DNA of 64,000 nucleotides from CAMLJR01 sp964631955. Lineage in GTDB: Bacteria > Pseudomonadota > Gammaproteobacteria > Pseudomonadales > CAMLJR01. The notes below the pieces were generated by a model, which saw nothing but the letters and a program-made list of their open reading frames with translations, was not told the DNA's origin and did not search any database. Numbering within the stretch: the first letter of the stretch is position 1; the number at the start of each line of letters is the position of its first letter. The stretch lies in the NCBI GenBank assembly GCA_964631955.1, contig CAZWBA010000014.1, positions 16,222-80,221 of the forward strand, in the 5' to 3' direction. Below are positions 52,599-60,907 of this stretch, in pieces. The translations under genes and the position numbers were made by a program.

Positions 52599-53579
52599 TT
52601 ACGCCGGCGCCGGAGTGTGCGATGTCAGAAACGCATCCACGGCGGCGGCTATCACATCGCTCAAATCAATCGCATTGCTGTCGTGCGGAACGCTGTTCGT
52701 GGTCACGATGCGATCGGCGCCTCCGGCGAGCAATTGTTCATAGGTGCTCAATGTTTTACCGGTATTTAATTTTTCGCAGGCACCTAATTTCTTTTCGACA
52801 CTATCCGAAAATAATCCATGCGCGGCAACACAGACCGCAGGACGCATGCGCGCATGCCGCAGGTGCGCGAGGGTTTCGAGCAGCGTGTGCCCCGTGGAAA
52901 TAATATCGTCGACCAGCACCGGGGTGTGTCCGCGCCATTTTTCGACATCGGGTACGGACACCTGCACATCGTTATCGCCGCGCCGGATCTTGTTGAGAAC
53001 AAGAAAGGGAGCGTCGGCCAGTCGTGCAACGGCCGATACCCATTGTTCGCTTTCGCTATCGGGTCCGATCAGCAACGGCTGGTCGACATGCTCTCGAATC
53101 CATCGCGCCATCGATGCCGTCGATGAAATTGCGCGCGCGGGTATCGAATAAATTTCGCCGAGTTCGCGATGACGATGCAGGTGCGGATCGACGGTAATCA
53201 GCCAGTCGAAATAGTGCGAAACCAGTTGCGCGAACAGACGCGAGCTGACCGCCTCGCCCTCGTGAAAACGGCAATCCTGGCGCATGTATGCAAGGTATGG
53301 CGCAACGAGTCCGACGCTGCGCGCGCCCAGTTCCTTCAGCGTGGCGGCGCAGAATAACAGTGCCATGATTTTTCGGTCGGGTGCGTGCAGGCCGCATTGA
53401 ATGATCACATCGCGCTGCGCGCACGCGCTGAGTATGCGCACGTAACTTTCACCGTCGGGGAAATGCCGCACGCTGCATGCGCCGGGCTCCCATTGCGTGC
53501 ACCGTTCCAGTCCGGTGCGCAGACCGGTGTTATCGTCGAGCGTCAGCAGCAGCGGCTTGGTCGATAGCGATGGTGTCAT
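52599..53579 (-). CDS. Ribose-phosphate pyrophosphokinase-like protein
   Basis: 326 aa, similar to PRPP synthetases. The divalent-metal and PRPP loops are seen as DPHLHRHRE and VLVDDIISTGHTLLETL, and the FPDGESYVRI region is also present. It differs enough from housekeeping Prs to suspect a specialised paralogue. It overlaps the phosphorylase gene by four bases (ATGA) and precedes the MBL gene by 9 bases, so the three are translationally coupled. Confidence 0.85.
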   Translation of the reverse strand: MTPSLSTKPLLLTLDDNTGLRTGLERCTQWEPGACSVRHFPDGESYVRILSACAQRDVIIQCGLHAPDRKIMALLFCAATLKELGARSVGLVAPYLAYMRQDCRFHEGEAVSSRLFAQLVSHYFDWLITVDPHLHRHRELGEIYSIPARAISSTASMARWIREHVDQPLLIGPDSESEQWVSAVARLADAPFLVLNKIRRGDNDVQVSVPDVEKWRGHTPVLVDDIISTGHTLLETLAHLRHARMRPAVCVAAHGLFSDSVEKKLGACEKLNTGKTLSTYEQLLAGGADRIVTTNSVPHDSNAIDLSDVIAAAVDAFLTSHTPAPA

Positions 53580-55111
53580 TGCAATACCTCTTGCAATGTG
53601 AAAACGCCGGGATGGCGGTGATAGTAGTCGAGCGCGTAGGCAAGCTCGCCCTTCGTTGCCGCATGCAGAGTGAATAGCGGTTCGCCGTGCGACAACCGAT
53701 CGCCCACGCGCGCATGCAGATACAGTCCCGCGGCCGGCGATGCCGGAGCGCCGGTCAGTTTCGCCAGCCTGGAGAGCACGCGGCTGTCGATATCGCGCAC
53801 GTAGCCATCGTGCGCGGCGACGATCGGACGCTGATGCACGGCGGTGGGCGGCTCGCGCAGACCGCCCTGCGCCGCGCAGATCGCCTGAAATTTCTGCCAG
53901 GCGCGACCGCTGTGCAGGGTGTGCTCGGCCAGCGCGCGGCCCTGCCCTTTCGCGATGCCGCCCATCTCCAGTAATACGCCGGCCAGATCGAGCGCCCGCG
54001 CGCGCAAATCCGCCGGTGCGTCCGCCGCGTTCTGAAATACCGCGAGCAGATCTCTCGCTTCTAACGCCGGACCTATGCCGCGCCCGACGGGTTTCGAACC
54101 ATCCGACAGATGGACGCGCACAGCGAGGCCCAGGCGCCGGCCCACCGTCACCAGCATGTCGGCCAGCGCCTCGCCTTTTTCGATGCTGCGAATCTTGGCC
54201 GTCGGTCCGACCGGAATATCGATGAGTACGGTGCTGGCGCCCGCCGCTATTTTTTTCGATAGCACCGACGCCACCAGCTGGCCTTCGCTATCGATATCGA
54301 GCACGCGTTCGACACGAATCAGAATGTCGTCGGCGGGGCTCAGGTTCACCGCACCGCCCCACACGATGCAGCCGCCTTCGCGCTCGACCACGCGGCGCAT
54401 CGAGGCCAGATCGAGATCGACGGGTGCGAGTGTTTCCATCGTATCGGCGGTGCCGGCGGGCGAGGTGATGGCGCGCGAGGAGGTTTTGGGAATGCAGAAA
54501 CCGTTGGCGGCGACAATCGCCACCACGAGCGGTGTGGTGCGATTGCCGGGCAGACCGCCGACGCAGTGTTTATCGAGCACGCAATCGTGCGCCCAGCTGA
54601 GGCGCTCGCTCGTCGCCACCATCGCTTCGGTCAGATACGCCACCTCGTCGATATCCAGACTGGTATTGGCGCATACCGTGATGAGCGAAGCCAGCTGCAC
54701 GTCGCCGTACGAGCCGGCGACGACATCGCGAATGATGGTGTGCAGCGATTCGCGCGAGAAAGGCCTTCCGTACATCTTGGCGCGCACATCCGCCATCGAT
54801 TCGAGCGTGGGCGCGTGCGTGATGGCAACGCAGTCGCCGGGTTTTGCGCCGAGCAGGGTCAGCGTGGCATCCGGCAGGCCGATGCTGTCCGCGGTCAATA
54901 ATTCGTTATCGACGATGGCGAGCGTGGTGATGACGCGATTGCCGTTGAGTGCCAATTCGATACGCGACAGCACATTGAAGCCTTCCGCGCGGCAGACGTG
55001 GCAATCGCGCCGCATGAATACAATCGCCTGATGGGTATCGATACCCATGCGCACGACGCGCAGCCGGTTGCTGTCCTGCCCTGTCAGATTGTGTTGACCG
55101 CACGAACTCAT
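53576..55111 (-). CDS. Thymidine phosphorylase family protein (AMP-phosphorylase type)
   Basis: 511 aa from the ATG at 55111, preceded by GAGGAAACC; the open frame upstream to 55288 lacks similarity. The phosphate-binding motif KHCVGGLPGNRTTP and the block SSRAITSPAGTADTMETL are typical of the long phosphorylases that include archaeal AMP phosphorylase, with the extra N-terminal domain. It probably phosphorolyses a nucleoside or NMP. Leads the operon with a PRPP synthetase-like gene and an MBL ribonuclease. Confidence 0.88.
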   Translation of the reverse strand: MSSCGQHNLTGQDSNRLRVVRMGIDTHQAIVFMRRDCHVCRAEGFNVLSRIELALNGNRVITTLAIVDNELLTADSIGLPDATLTLLGAKPGDCVAITHAPTLESMADVRAKMYGRPFSRESLHTIIRDVVAGSYGDVQLASLITVCANTSLDIDEVAYLTEAMVATSERLSWAHDCVLDKHCVGGLPGNRTTPLVVAIVAANGFCIPKTSSRAITSPAGTADTMETLAPVDLDLASMRRVVEREGGCIVWGGAVNLSPADDILIRVERVLDIDSEGQLVASVLSKKIAAGASTVLIDIPVGPTAKIRSIEKGEALADMLVTVGRRLGLAVRVHLSDGSKPVGRGIGPALEARDLLAVFQNAADAPADLRARALDLAGVLLEMGGIAKGQGRALAEHTLHSGRAWQKFQAICAAQGGLREPPTAVHQRPIVAAHDGYVRDIDSRVLSRLAKLTGAPASPAAGLYLHARVGDRLSHGEPLFTLHAATKGELAYALDYYHRHPGVFTLQEVLQ

Positions 55112-55442
55112 GGTTTCCTCATGGGAACATTCACCCTCAGATGAACAGCATCGCCGCCGTTCGATTTCGATATAAGTTGACCGGACGGCTGGCGAGTATA
55201 TGTCCTGATATATTCGCTGCCCACTATCGAATGAATACCGCAAAAAATACCACGTTTCCCACAAATCAGCCCTGCATTGTCCGGACAAATAATGACCATT
55301 TTTCCTTGCACAACCCCCTTGCCGGGGTTATGCTGCGACGCCACGAAATTTCTTAAATTGTCCAGGGCTCTGGCCTTGTGTCGCTATCGACGTACAATCA
55401 ATTCAATTTCTACATACAACAAACGATGAGGTTATTCCAACC
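55112..55442. promoter_or_regulatory. Divergent promoter region of phosphorylase operon and TPP enzyme
   Basis: 331 bases. On the minus strand TGGGCA (55218-55223) and TATACT (55195-55200) with a 17-bp spacer form a good promoter for the phosphorylase operon. On the plus strand a TACAAT at 55393-55398 may be the -10 of the TPP-enzyme gene. No gene is seen. Confidence 0.45.
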
Positions 55443-57170
55443 ATGGGCGTAAAAGTTTACGAACGCATCCTTGATCTCTTCGAAGCAGAAGACATCGATA
55501 CCCTCTTCGGCATCCCCGACCCAAACTTCGTCCACTTGTTCGATGCGGCGGAAAGACGCGGCTGGAAAATCGTCACCCCGCACCATGAGCTTTCGGCAGG
55601 TTTCATGGCTGAAGGCTATGCGCGCATGACCGGCAGACCGGCTGTGTGTATCGCAACGCTCGGCCCAGGCATCGCTCTGACTGCCGGCTCGATGATGAAC
55701 TCGCTCGTTGAAAACTCGCCGGTCATTTACATCGGTGGTCAACGTGCTCGTATCACCGAGCAGCGCGTACGTCGCGGACGTATCCAGTTCGTACAGCAGA
55801 AAGCTCTGTTCGAGAACTCGGTGAAATACAGCGCCAGCATCGAATACCCCGAACAGACCGACGAAATCATTCGTCACGCGCTGCGTGTTTGCCAATCCGG
55901 CACACCGGGTCCTGTCTACATCGAATATCCATCGCACATCATTCAGCAAGAGCTGGATGTAAAACCCGTGCTGCCGCCAAGCTCGTACCGTCTGGTAGAG
56001 CCCGGTGCGGACGGCGATGGCGTAGCCAAAGCGGCCGAGCTGATCAAAGGCGCTAAAAATCCAATTCTGCTGGTAGGTCATGCGGTGCAATGCACGCGTG
56101 CCGGTCAGAAAGTTCGCGAGCTGGCAGAGCTGATGGGTTGCCCGGTCATTCAGACCTCGGGCGGCAGCGCGTTTATCGAAGGTATCGAAGACCGCACCTT
56201 CCCTTACATGTTCTCCGAAGTTGCTAACGAAATCGTTACCAAGTCTGACGTCGTCGTCGCGATTGGTACCGAAATCGGCGAGCCGGTGCATTACGGCGTC
56301 GGCATGTACTGGAAAGAAGGCAACGCGAATCGCAAATGGGTATACGTCGAGCTGGATGCTGAAGCCATCGGCCAGAACCGCCCGATCGATATCCCTCTGA
56401 TCGGCGACCTGCGCACTGTAGTACCTCAGTTGTCGAGAGCGCTGAAAGCCTCGCCTCGCGCGGAACACCCGGAACTGGCGCGCTGGATCAAAGAAGACAA
56501 AGAGCGTCTGGTTGCATTGGCGAAACAGGATTTCACCACGCCGAGTGGACGCGTCCATACCGGTCAGTGGGTTATCGAAGCGACCAAGGCGATGCCGGAA
56601 AATGCCATCCACGTTCGCGATGGTGGCTGTACCGTAATCTTCACGTGGACCTACTTGCAGAGCAAACCGCACGACGTCATCTGGAACCAGAACTTCGGTT
56701 GCCTCGGTACCGGTCTGCCTTACGCGGTTGGCGCCTCGGTGGCCGATGGCGGCAAGCGCCCCGTTCTGTTCACCACCAGCGACTCGGCATTCCTGTATCA
56801 CATCGGCGAGCTGGAAGTTGTCCATCGTCTCAATCTGCCGATGGTTATCGTGGTTGCTGTCGATAATGCGTGGGGCCTGGAAGTGGGCGTTTACAAGCGC
56901 ACCTTCGGTCACGGCAAATCCACCGAGCCGGGCGTGCATTGGAGCAAAGACGTTCGCTTTGACCAGATCGCTAAAGGCCTCGGTTGCGAAGGCGTTTATG
57001 TCGAGAAAGGCGAAGACATCGGCGCGGCGATCACTGCAGCGTTTGCGAGTGGCAAGCCAACTGTTATCCACGTGCCGATCGATCCTGTGATCAACCACGG
57101 CGGTAACGAAAACAAAGACACGCCCAACTACGAACGTTTCCGTACCTGGTACGCGGAAGGCCAGCAGTAA
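55443..57170 (+). CDS. Thiamine-diphosphate-dependent enzyme, acetolactate-synthase-like
   Basis: 575 aa with the three-domain layout of the ALS/POX family. The catalytic Glu49 in TPHHELSAGFMAEGYAR activates the cofactor. The central domain is FAD/CoA-like in fold only. The TPP-binding motif begins at TSDSAFLYHIGELE and ends at VVAVDNAWG. The substrate cannot be told from sequence; it is not a standard IlvB, and no small regulatory subunit gene follows. A strong codon bias suggests good expression. A terminator follows the stop. Confidence 0.85.
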   Translation: MGVKVYERILDLFEAEDIDTLFGIPDPNFVHLFDAAERRGWKIVTPHHELSAGFMAEGYARMTGRPAVCIATLGPGIALTAGSMMNSLVENSPVIYIGGQRARITEQRVRRGRIQFVQQKALFENSVKYSASIEYPEQTDEIIRHALRVCQSGTPGPVYIEYPSHIIQQELDVKPVLPPSSYRLVEPGADGDGVAKAAELIKGAKNPILLVGHAVQCTRAGQKVRELAELMGCPVIQTSGGSAFIEGIEDRTFPYMFSEVANEIVTKSDVVVAIGTEIGEPVHYGVGMYWKEGNANRKWVYVELDAEAIGQNRPIDIPLIGDLRTVVPQLSRALKASPRAEHPELARWIKEDKERLVALAKQDFTTPSGRVHTGQWVIEATKAMPENAIHVRDGGCTVIFTWTYLQSKPHDVIWNQNFGCLGTGLPYAVGASVADGGKRPVLFTTSDSAFLYHIGELEVVHRLNLPMVIVVAVDNAWGLEVGVYKRTFGHGKSTEPGVHWSKDVRFDQIAKGLGCEGVYVEKGEDIGAAITAAFASGKPTVIHVPIDPVINHGGNENKDTPNYERFRTWYAEGQQ

Positions 57171-57218
57171 TCGGTTTTCTGGTTCGACAAAAAACCGCGC
57201 TTCGGCGCGGTTTTTTAT
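57169..57218. repeat. Direct repeat, left copy (terminator of the TPP-enzyme gene)
   Basis: 50 bases starting in the TPP-gene stop codon and including the terminator. It recurs at 57893-57942 with 48 of 50 bases identical. The mazF-type module lies exactly between the copies. Confidence 0.9.
57189..57216. terminator. Bidirectional terminator after the TPP-enzyme gene
   Basis: A run, CCGCGC-TTCG-GCGCGG stem with UUCG loop, T run; it works on both strands. Confidence 0.92.
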
Positions 57219-57332
57219 GGGGTAAAAAAATAATTTCAACCGTGGCAGGCCGCCGGTTTAAACTCAGAGCTCAAACTGTGTCCAATGAGCCAACAAGCTA
57301 AGGTTGAATGGGCATTTGTCGGGAGATTTTTC

Positions 57333-57533
57333 ATGCATCCGCAAGTACAAAACGTCGCTGAGAAATTAGCGCACCTTTCGCCTGAAAGGCTGACCGAGGT
57401 CGAGGACTTTATCGATTTTTTACGGCAGCGCGATAGCGATCAACACCAGCGCAAGGATTTTGCGCGCGCATCGGAAGCCACCTTTGCGAAAGTTTGGGAC
57501 AACGACGACGATGCCGCCTACGACAAACTATAA
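57333..57533 (+). CDS. Antitoxin of a MazF-type module (DUF2281-like)
   Basis: 66 aa from the ATG at 57333 (GGGAGA upstream); an in-frame codon at 57285 would add 16 residues. The sequence HPQVQNVAEKLAHLSPERLTEVEDFIDFLRQR resembles DUF2281-type antitoxins. The acidic C-terminus (DNDDDAAYDKL) would bind the toxin. It overlaps the toxin gene by 23 bases. Confidence 0.8.
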   Translation: MHPQVQNVAEKLAHLSPERLTEVEDFIDFLRQRDSDQHQRKDFARASEATFAKVWDNDDDAAYDKL

Positions 57534-57870
57534 ATTCGGCGATGTGGTATTGGTGGGTTTTCCCTTTACCAATCAGCAAACCATTAAGAAGCGCCCAGCG
57601 GTAATCATCAGCAACACCGCTTACCAGCAGACCCGCCCCGATGTGATCGTGCTGGCGATTACCAGTCAATTACGCTCCGTGCTTTCTCAGGGCGAATATC
57701 TGTTACAGGATTGGCAGCAGGCTGGATTATTGAAGCCCTCGCTACTCAAGCCAGTGATTGCGACACTTGAACAAACCCAAATTATTAAAACAATGGGACA
57801 GCTATCAACTGCTGACCAACAAGGTTTGCAGAAAGTGCTCAAGAACATCTTGAATTTTGGCGTCGAATGA
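57511..57870 (+). CDS. MazF/PemK-family endoribonuclease toxin
   Basis: 119 aa. The MazF fold is clear from YKFGDVVLVGFPFTNQQTIKKRPAVIISN, and later LKPSLLKPVIATLEQTQIIKTMGQL. Such toxins cut mRNA at specific short sequences when the antitoxin decays. The start at 57511 overlaps the antitoxin gene. The module is framed by a duplicated 50-bp terminator. Confidence 0.9.
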   Translation: MPPTTNYKFGDVVLVGFPFTNQQTIKKRPAVIISNTAYQQTRPDVIVLAITSQLRSVLSQGEYLLQDWQQAGLLKPSLLKPVIATLEQTQIIKTMGQLSTADQQGLQKVLKNILNFGVE

Positions 57871-57892
57871 AATGGCGTATAGCTTTTTAAAA

Positions 57893-57942
57893 AATCGGCT
57901 TTCTGGTTCGATAAAAAACCGCGCTTCGGCGCGGTTTTTTAT
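57893..57942. repeat. Direct repeat, right copy (duplicated terminator)
   Basis: 48/50 identical to 57169-57218, including the terminator hairpin at 57913-57940. It lies 22 bases after the MazF stop and so serves as the terminator of the toxin module. Confidence 0.9.
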
Positions 57943-57976
57943 TGCTGGGAAATATGTGTCGAAAGAAAAAATCAGC

Positions 57977-58234
57977 TCAATTGATTTTGCTTATCAGCGG
58001 AAAATTTTCGGGATTCCGTATCGAATCAACTGCTAAATCGACATCCAGTTCTGGCCAATAAAGATGATTCGGCGAAGGCAGTTCGACATGCGCAATTTTT
58101 CCAACAGGGGCATCCCGAAACCAGGGAAACTCGGAAAACGGTAAAAAAAGCTCCTCGGAGGAGTTCAACAACACCCAGAATCCGTGTTGAGAAATGTTGG
58201 TGACTTCAACCGGAGAAGTGTCGTTGCCACGCAC
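57977..58234 (-). CDS. DUF2442-domain protein
   Basis: 85 aa. The pattern of DUF2442 is visible: GFWVLLNSSEELFLPFSEFPWFRDAPVGKI, then W-x-LDVDLAVDSI near the end. These proteins usually sit next to a DUF4160 partner and are suspected antitoxin-like; no DUF4160 gene is present here. Confidence 0.8.
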   Translation of the reverse strand: MRGNDTSPVEVTNISQHGFWVLLNSSEELFLPFSEFPWFRDAPVGKIAHVELPSPNHLYWPELDVDLAVDSIRNPENFPLISKIN

Positions 58235-58363
58235 TGCGGATGCCTCGCCTTTTTGAAAAATTGAACGCGTGGGCCGATGATACCCAACTGCTGTTCTAAT
58301 CGTAAGCCCGCCATTCGTGATGCTAGAATCTACGCGACATGAGAAAAGGTTTTGGACGGTATC

Positions 58364-58537
58364 ATGAAGAATGAATACGATCTTTCAAAAATGAAGCCCC
58401 TCAAGAACCCCTATGTATCAGAGCAAGAATTGCTGGCTCAATTTGAGGCGGGGGAATTTAAATCGATAATGACTTCCGAACTCAAAAAAGCGGTACAAGC
58501 CGCTGCGGAAAAAACATTAAATAGAGATAAATTTTAG
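58364..58537 (+). pseudogene. Truncated CopG/BrnA-like antitoxin
   Basis: 57 aa, MKNEYDLSKMKPLKNPYVSE followed by ELLAQFEAGEFKSIMTSELKK. This resembles the N-terminal part of CopG-type antitoxins, which normally continue after a KDKR-like motif into a ribbon-helix-helix. Here the frame ends at RDKF, so the DNA-binding part is missing. An intact small protein of another kind remains possible. Confidence 0.5.
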
Positions 58538-58595
58538 TAAGACTAACGCCTCACCGAATCGATAAAGAATTTTCAAGTATGCGCATGGAGCCTTA

Positions 58596-60023
58596 ATGAC
58601 AGCCCCCAAACTTTTTATTTCGTATAGCTGGTCCGATGCTGAGCACGAACAATGGGTTATCGATTTAGCATCAGAGCTTCGCGAGTCAGGTGTCGATGTT
58701 ATATTGGATAAATGGGATCTCAAGGAGGGACATGATGCTGTTGCTTTTATGGAGAAGATGGTTACCGATACTGAAATTAAAAAAGTTGCAATTATCTGTG
58801 ATCAAACTTACTCCTCTAAAGCTGATGGACGAGCAGGGGGTGTGGGGACAGAGACACAAATAATTTCTAGAGAGGTCTACGAGAACCAAGCACAAGAAAA
58901 ATTTGTTGCTGTTGTATGTGAAAAAGATGAAAACGGAAAAGCATATCTTCCTACCTATTACAAATCTCGAATTTATATTGATCTAAGCGAGAACGATAGG
59001 TATGCAGATAATTTTGAGCGTTTATTACGGTGGATTTTTGATAAACCGTTGTATGTAAAACCTGAACTCGGTAATAAGCCATCTTTTCTAGCAGAGGGTG
59101 AACATATATCTCTCGGAACAACAGCAATATACAAGAGATGTATCGATGCAATAAAGAACCATAAGCCACATGCCTCAGGAGCCTTGGATGAATACTGCAC
59201 AGCTTTTACGGAAAATCTAGAAAGATTTCGCATATCAACATCAGAAGGTGAGTTTGATGATGTTGTAGTGAAAAATATTGAGGAATTCCTACCCTTTCGT
59301 AACGAAGCAATTCAATTATTTATCGCTATTGCCCAATATGCGCGTGAAGAACAGTTTATACAAAGATTGCATCGCTTTTTTGAAAGCATGATTCCCTACA
59401 TGGATAAGCCACAGAGCATTTCTCAATGGCACGATTGGGATTTTGATAATTACAAATTTGTAGTGCATGAGTTATTCCTCTATGCACTCGCCATTTTGTT
59501 GAAGCATGATCGAATTGAGTTCACGAATTATCTACTTCAACATCAATACTATTTACCAGGAAGATCAGATTATGGTCGAGATGTAATGGTTAGTTTTCAT
59601 GTTTTTCAAGAATATATGCGCTCGTTTGAGCGTAGAAGCCAACGATTAGGGCGGCAATCTGTCAGAGCGGATTTGTTAAAGGAGCGATGCGCCGGTACTG
59701 GCATTGAATTTCGCTACTTGCTTCAAGCAGATTTTGTCGCATTTATGCGTTCAGAGCTTGAGGTTCAAGATAGCTACAGGCATTGGTGGCCTGAAACATT
59801 GCTTTATTTGCGCTCCAATAGCCCATTTGAAATATTTGCTCGATCTGCTTCAAAGGCGTACTTCAATAAATCAAAGGCATTACTGGCCATTGATGTGCCA
59901 AAAGATCTTGAGCCGCTATTTAAGGCATATCGAGATGGGTCACGAAAGTTGCCCAAATGGGGTTTTGACAGTCTCGATCCTGCGTCACTGCTGGGATACG
60001 AAAATTTATCAACTCGTCTTTAA
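58596..60023 (+). CDS. SEFIR/TIR-like domain protein
   Basis: 475 aa. The N-terminal 150 residues form a SEFIR domain (KLFISYSWSDAEHEQWVIDLASEL, then GVDVILDKWDLKEGHD), related to TIR. The rest is helical with no recognised family. Bacterial TIR and SEFIR proteins are usually NAD-consuming or signalling components of anti-phage defence; whether this one acts alone is unknown. A possible catalytic Glu lies in GTETQIISREVYE. AT-rich and isolated between toxin modules. Confidence 0.82.
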   Translation: MTAPKLFISYSWSDAEHEQWVIDLASELRESGVDVILDKWDLKEGHDAVAFMEKMVTDTEIKKVAIICDQTYSSKADGRAGGVGTETQIISREVYENQAQEKFVAVVCEKDENGKAYLPTYYKSRIYIDLSENDRYADNFERLLRWIFDKPLYVKPELGNKPSFLAEGEHISLGTTAIYKRCIDAIKNHKPHASGALDEYCTAFTENLERFRISTSEGEFDDVVVKNIEEFLPFRNEAIQLFIAIAQYAREEQFIQRLHRFFESMIPYMDKPQSISQWHDWDFDNYKFVVHELFLYALAILLKHDRIEFTNYLLQHQYYLPGRSDYGRDVMVSFHVFQEYMRSFERRSQRLGRQSVRADLLKERCAGTGIEFRYLLQADFVAFMRSELEVQDSYRHWWPETLLYLRSNSPFEIFARSASKAYFNKSKALLAIDVPKDLEPLFKAYRDGSRKLPKWGFDSLDPASLLGYENLSTRL

Positions 60024-60034
60024 GAAAATAATAG

Positions 60035-60198
60035 AAAAAAGCCGCCAAATTTGACGGCTTTTTTTTAGCGAAATTAATAAATCAATTCTGCAACCGCAAA
60101 TAATGATTCATCCCCAACGCGCCCAGCGAGCAAATCGCGCCCGACAATAAATACACGCCAACGAAAGCGAGTCTGAATTTAGCGCAGAGGCCAAGTGC
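60035..60198. repeat. Partial duplicate of the MFS gene 3' end and its terminator
   Basis: 60082-60198 corresponds to the last 38 codons plus stop of the MFS gene at 60908 (about 94% identical DNA, with the same LAFVGVYLLSGAICS peptide). 60035-60066 is a related terminator hairpin (GCCG / CGGC arms around CAAATTTG). The hicAB module lies between this remnant and the intact MFS gene. The fragment cannot be expressed as a transporter. Confidence 0.88.
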
Positions 60199-60214
60199 AA
60201 AAATCGCGCTTGCA

Positions 60215-60237
60215 ATGATATCACTATGTGATATCAT
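60215..60237. promoter_or_regulatory. hicAB operator palindrome
   Basis: A perfect inverted repeat with 10-bp arms around TAT, overlapping the region just upstream of hicA, and preceded by a possible -35 TTGCAA at 60210-60215. HicB-type antitoxins with a DNA-binding domain repress their operon through such sites. Confidence 0.75.
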
Positions 60238-60243
60238 CCGCCA

Positions 60244-60498
60244 ATGAATAAAACCCATCAAAAGACATTGGCTGTCGTATTTAGCTCTCCGGTGCCCTCC
60301 AATCTGGAGTGGCGACGGATAGAGTCTTTGTTTATTGCGGTTGGGGCTAAGGTTATCGAGGGTAATGGCTCTCGAGTCCGGTTTGAGTTGAATGGTGTGG
60401 TTGCTTCGTTTCATCGCCCACATCCGCAGAAAGAGGCAAAGCCATACCAGGTGAGAGACGCGAAAGAGTTTCTGTCGCAGGCAGGGGTACATCCATGA
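60244..60498 (+). CDS. hicA: HicA toxin
   Basis: 84 aa. dsRBD-like mRNA interferase with WRRIESLFIAVGAKVIEGNGSRVRFELNG and the downstream FHRPHP, where the catalytic His of the family lies (ASFHRPHPQKEAKPYQV). It overlaps hicB by four bases. The order toxin-antitoxin is typical of hicAB. Confidence 0.92.
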   Translation: MNKTHQKTLAVVFSSPVPSNLEWRRIESLFIAVGAKVIEGNGSRVRFELNGVVASFHRPHPQKEAKPYQVRDAKEFLSQAGVHP

Positions 60499-60830
60499 AT
60501 CTTATGACTTACAAAGATTATTCAGCGCGCATCGAGTACAGCGATGAAGACGCATGTTTTATCGGGCATATCGCAGGTATTCGCGATGTTGTCGGTTTTC
60601 ACGGGGAGTCGGTTACTGAATTACGTGCCGCTTTCGAAGAGGCGGTGGACGACTATCTGGCCACGTGCGAAAAACTGAAACGCTCTCCGCAGCGCCCCTA
60701 TTCCGGCAAGGTTATGTTGCGTCTAGATCCAAGTGTTCATGCAAAAGCGGCGATGCTGGCTGAAGCACAGGGCAAGAGTTTAAATGCGTGGGCGCAGGAA
60801 GCGTTGCAGCGAGCCATTACTTCTTACTGA
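60495..60830 (+). CDS. hicB: HicB antitoxin
   Basis: 111 aa. N-terminal partially degraded RNase-H-like HicB fold (YSARIEYSDEDACFIGHIAGIRDVVGFHG) and C-terminal ribbon-helix-helix (GKVMLRLDPSVHAKAAMLAEAQGKSLNAWAQEAL). It neutralises HicA and probably binds the palindrome at 60215. Confidence 0.93.
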   Translation: MNLMTYKDYSARIEYSDEDACFIGHIAGIRDVVGFHGESVTELRAAFEEAVDDYLATCEKLKRSPQRPYSGKVMLRLDPSVHAKAAMLAEAQGKSLNAWAQEALQRAITSY

Positions 60831-60862
60831 TTATTCGCGTTAGTAAGTGAGTTCAGTTAAAC

Positions 60863-60890
60863 AAAAAGCCGTCGCATGCGACGGCTTTTT
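60863..60890. terminator. Bidirectional terminator between hicB and the MFS gene
   Basis: AAAAAGCCGTCGC and GCGACGGCTTTTT arms around AT: a long GC-rich stem with A and T runs, working for both convergent genes. A related hairpin at 60035-60066 belongs to the duplicated remnant. Confidence 0.9.
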
Positions 60891-60907
60891 ACATTCAGCG
60901 AAATCAA

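Noticed and set aside
60082..60492. 136-aa minus-strand gene
   Set aside because: Only its last 38 residues are meaningful, being the duplicated MFS C-terminus; the rest is antisense to hicA.
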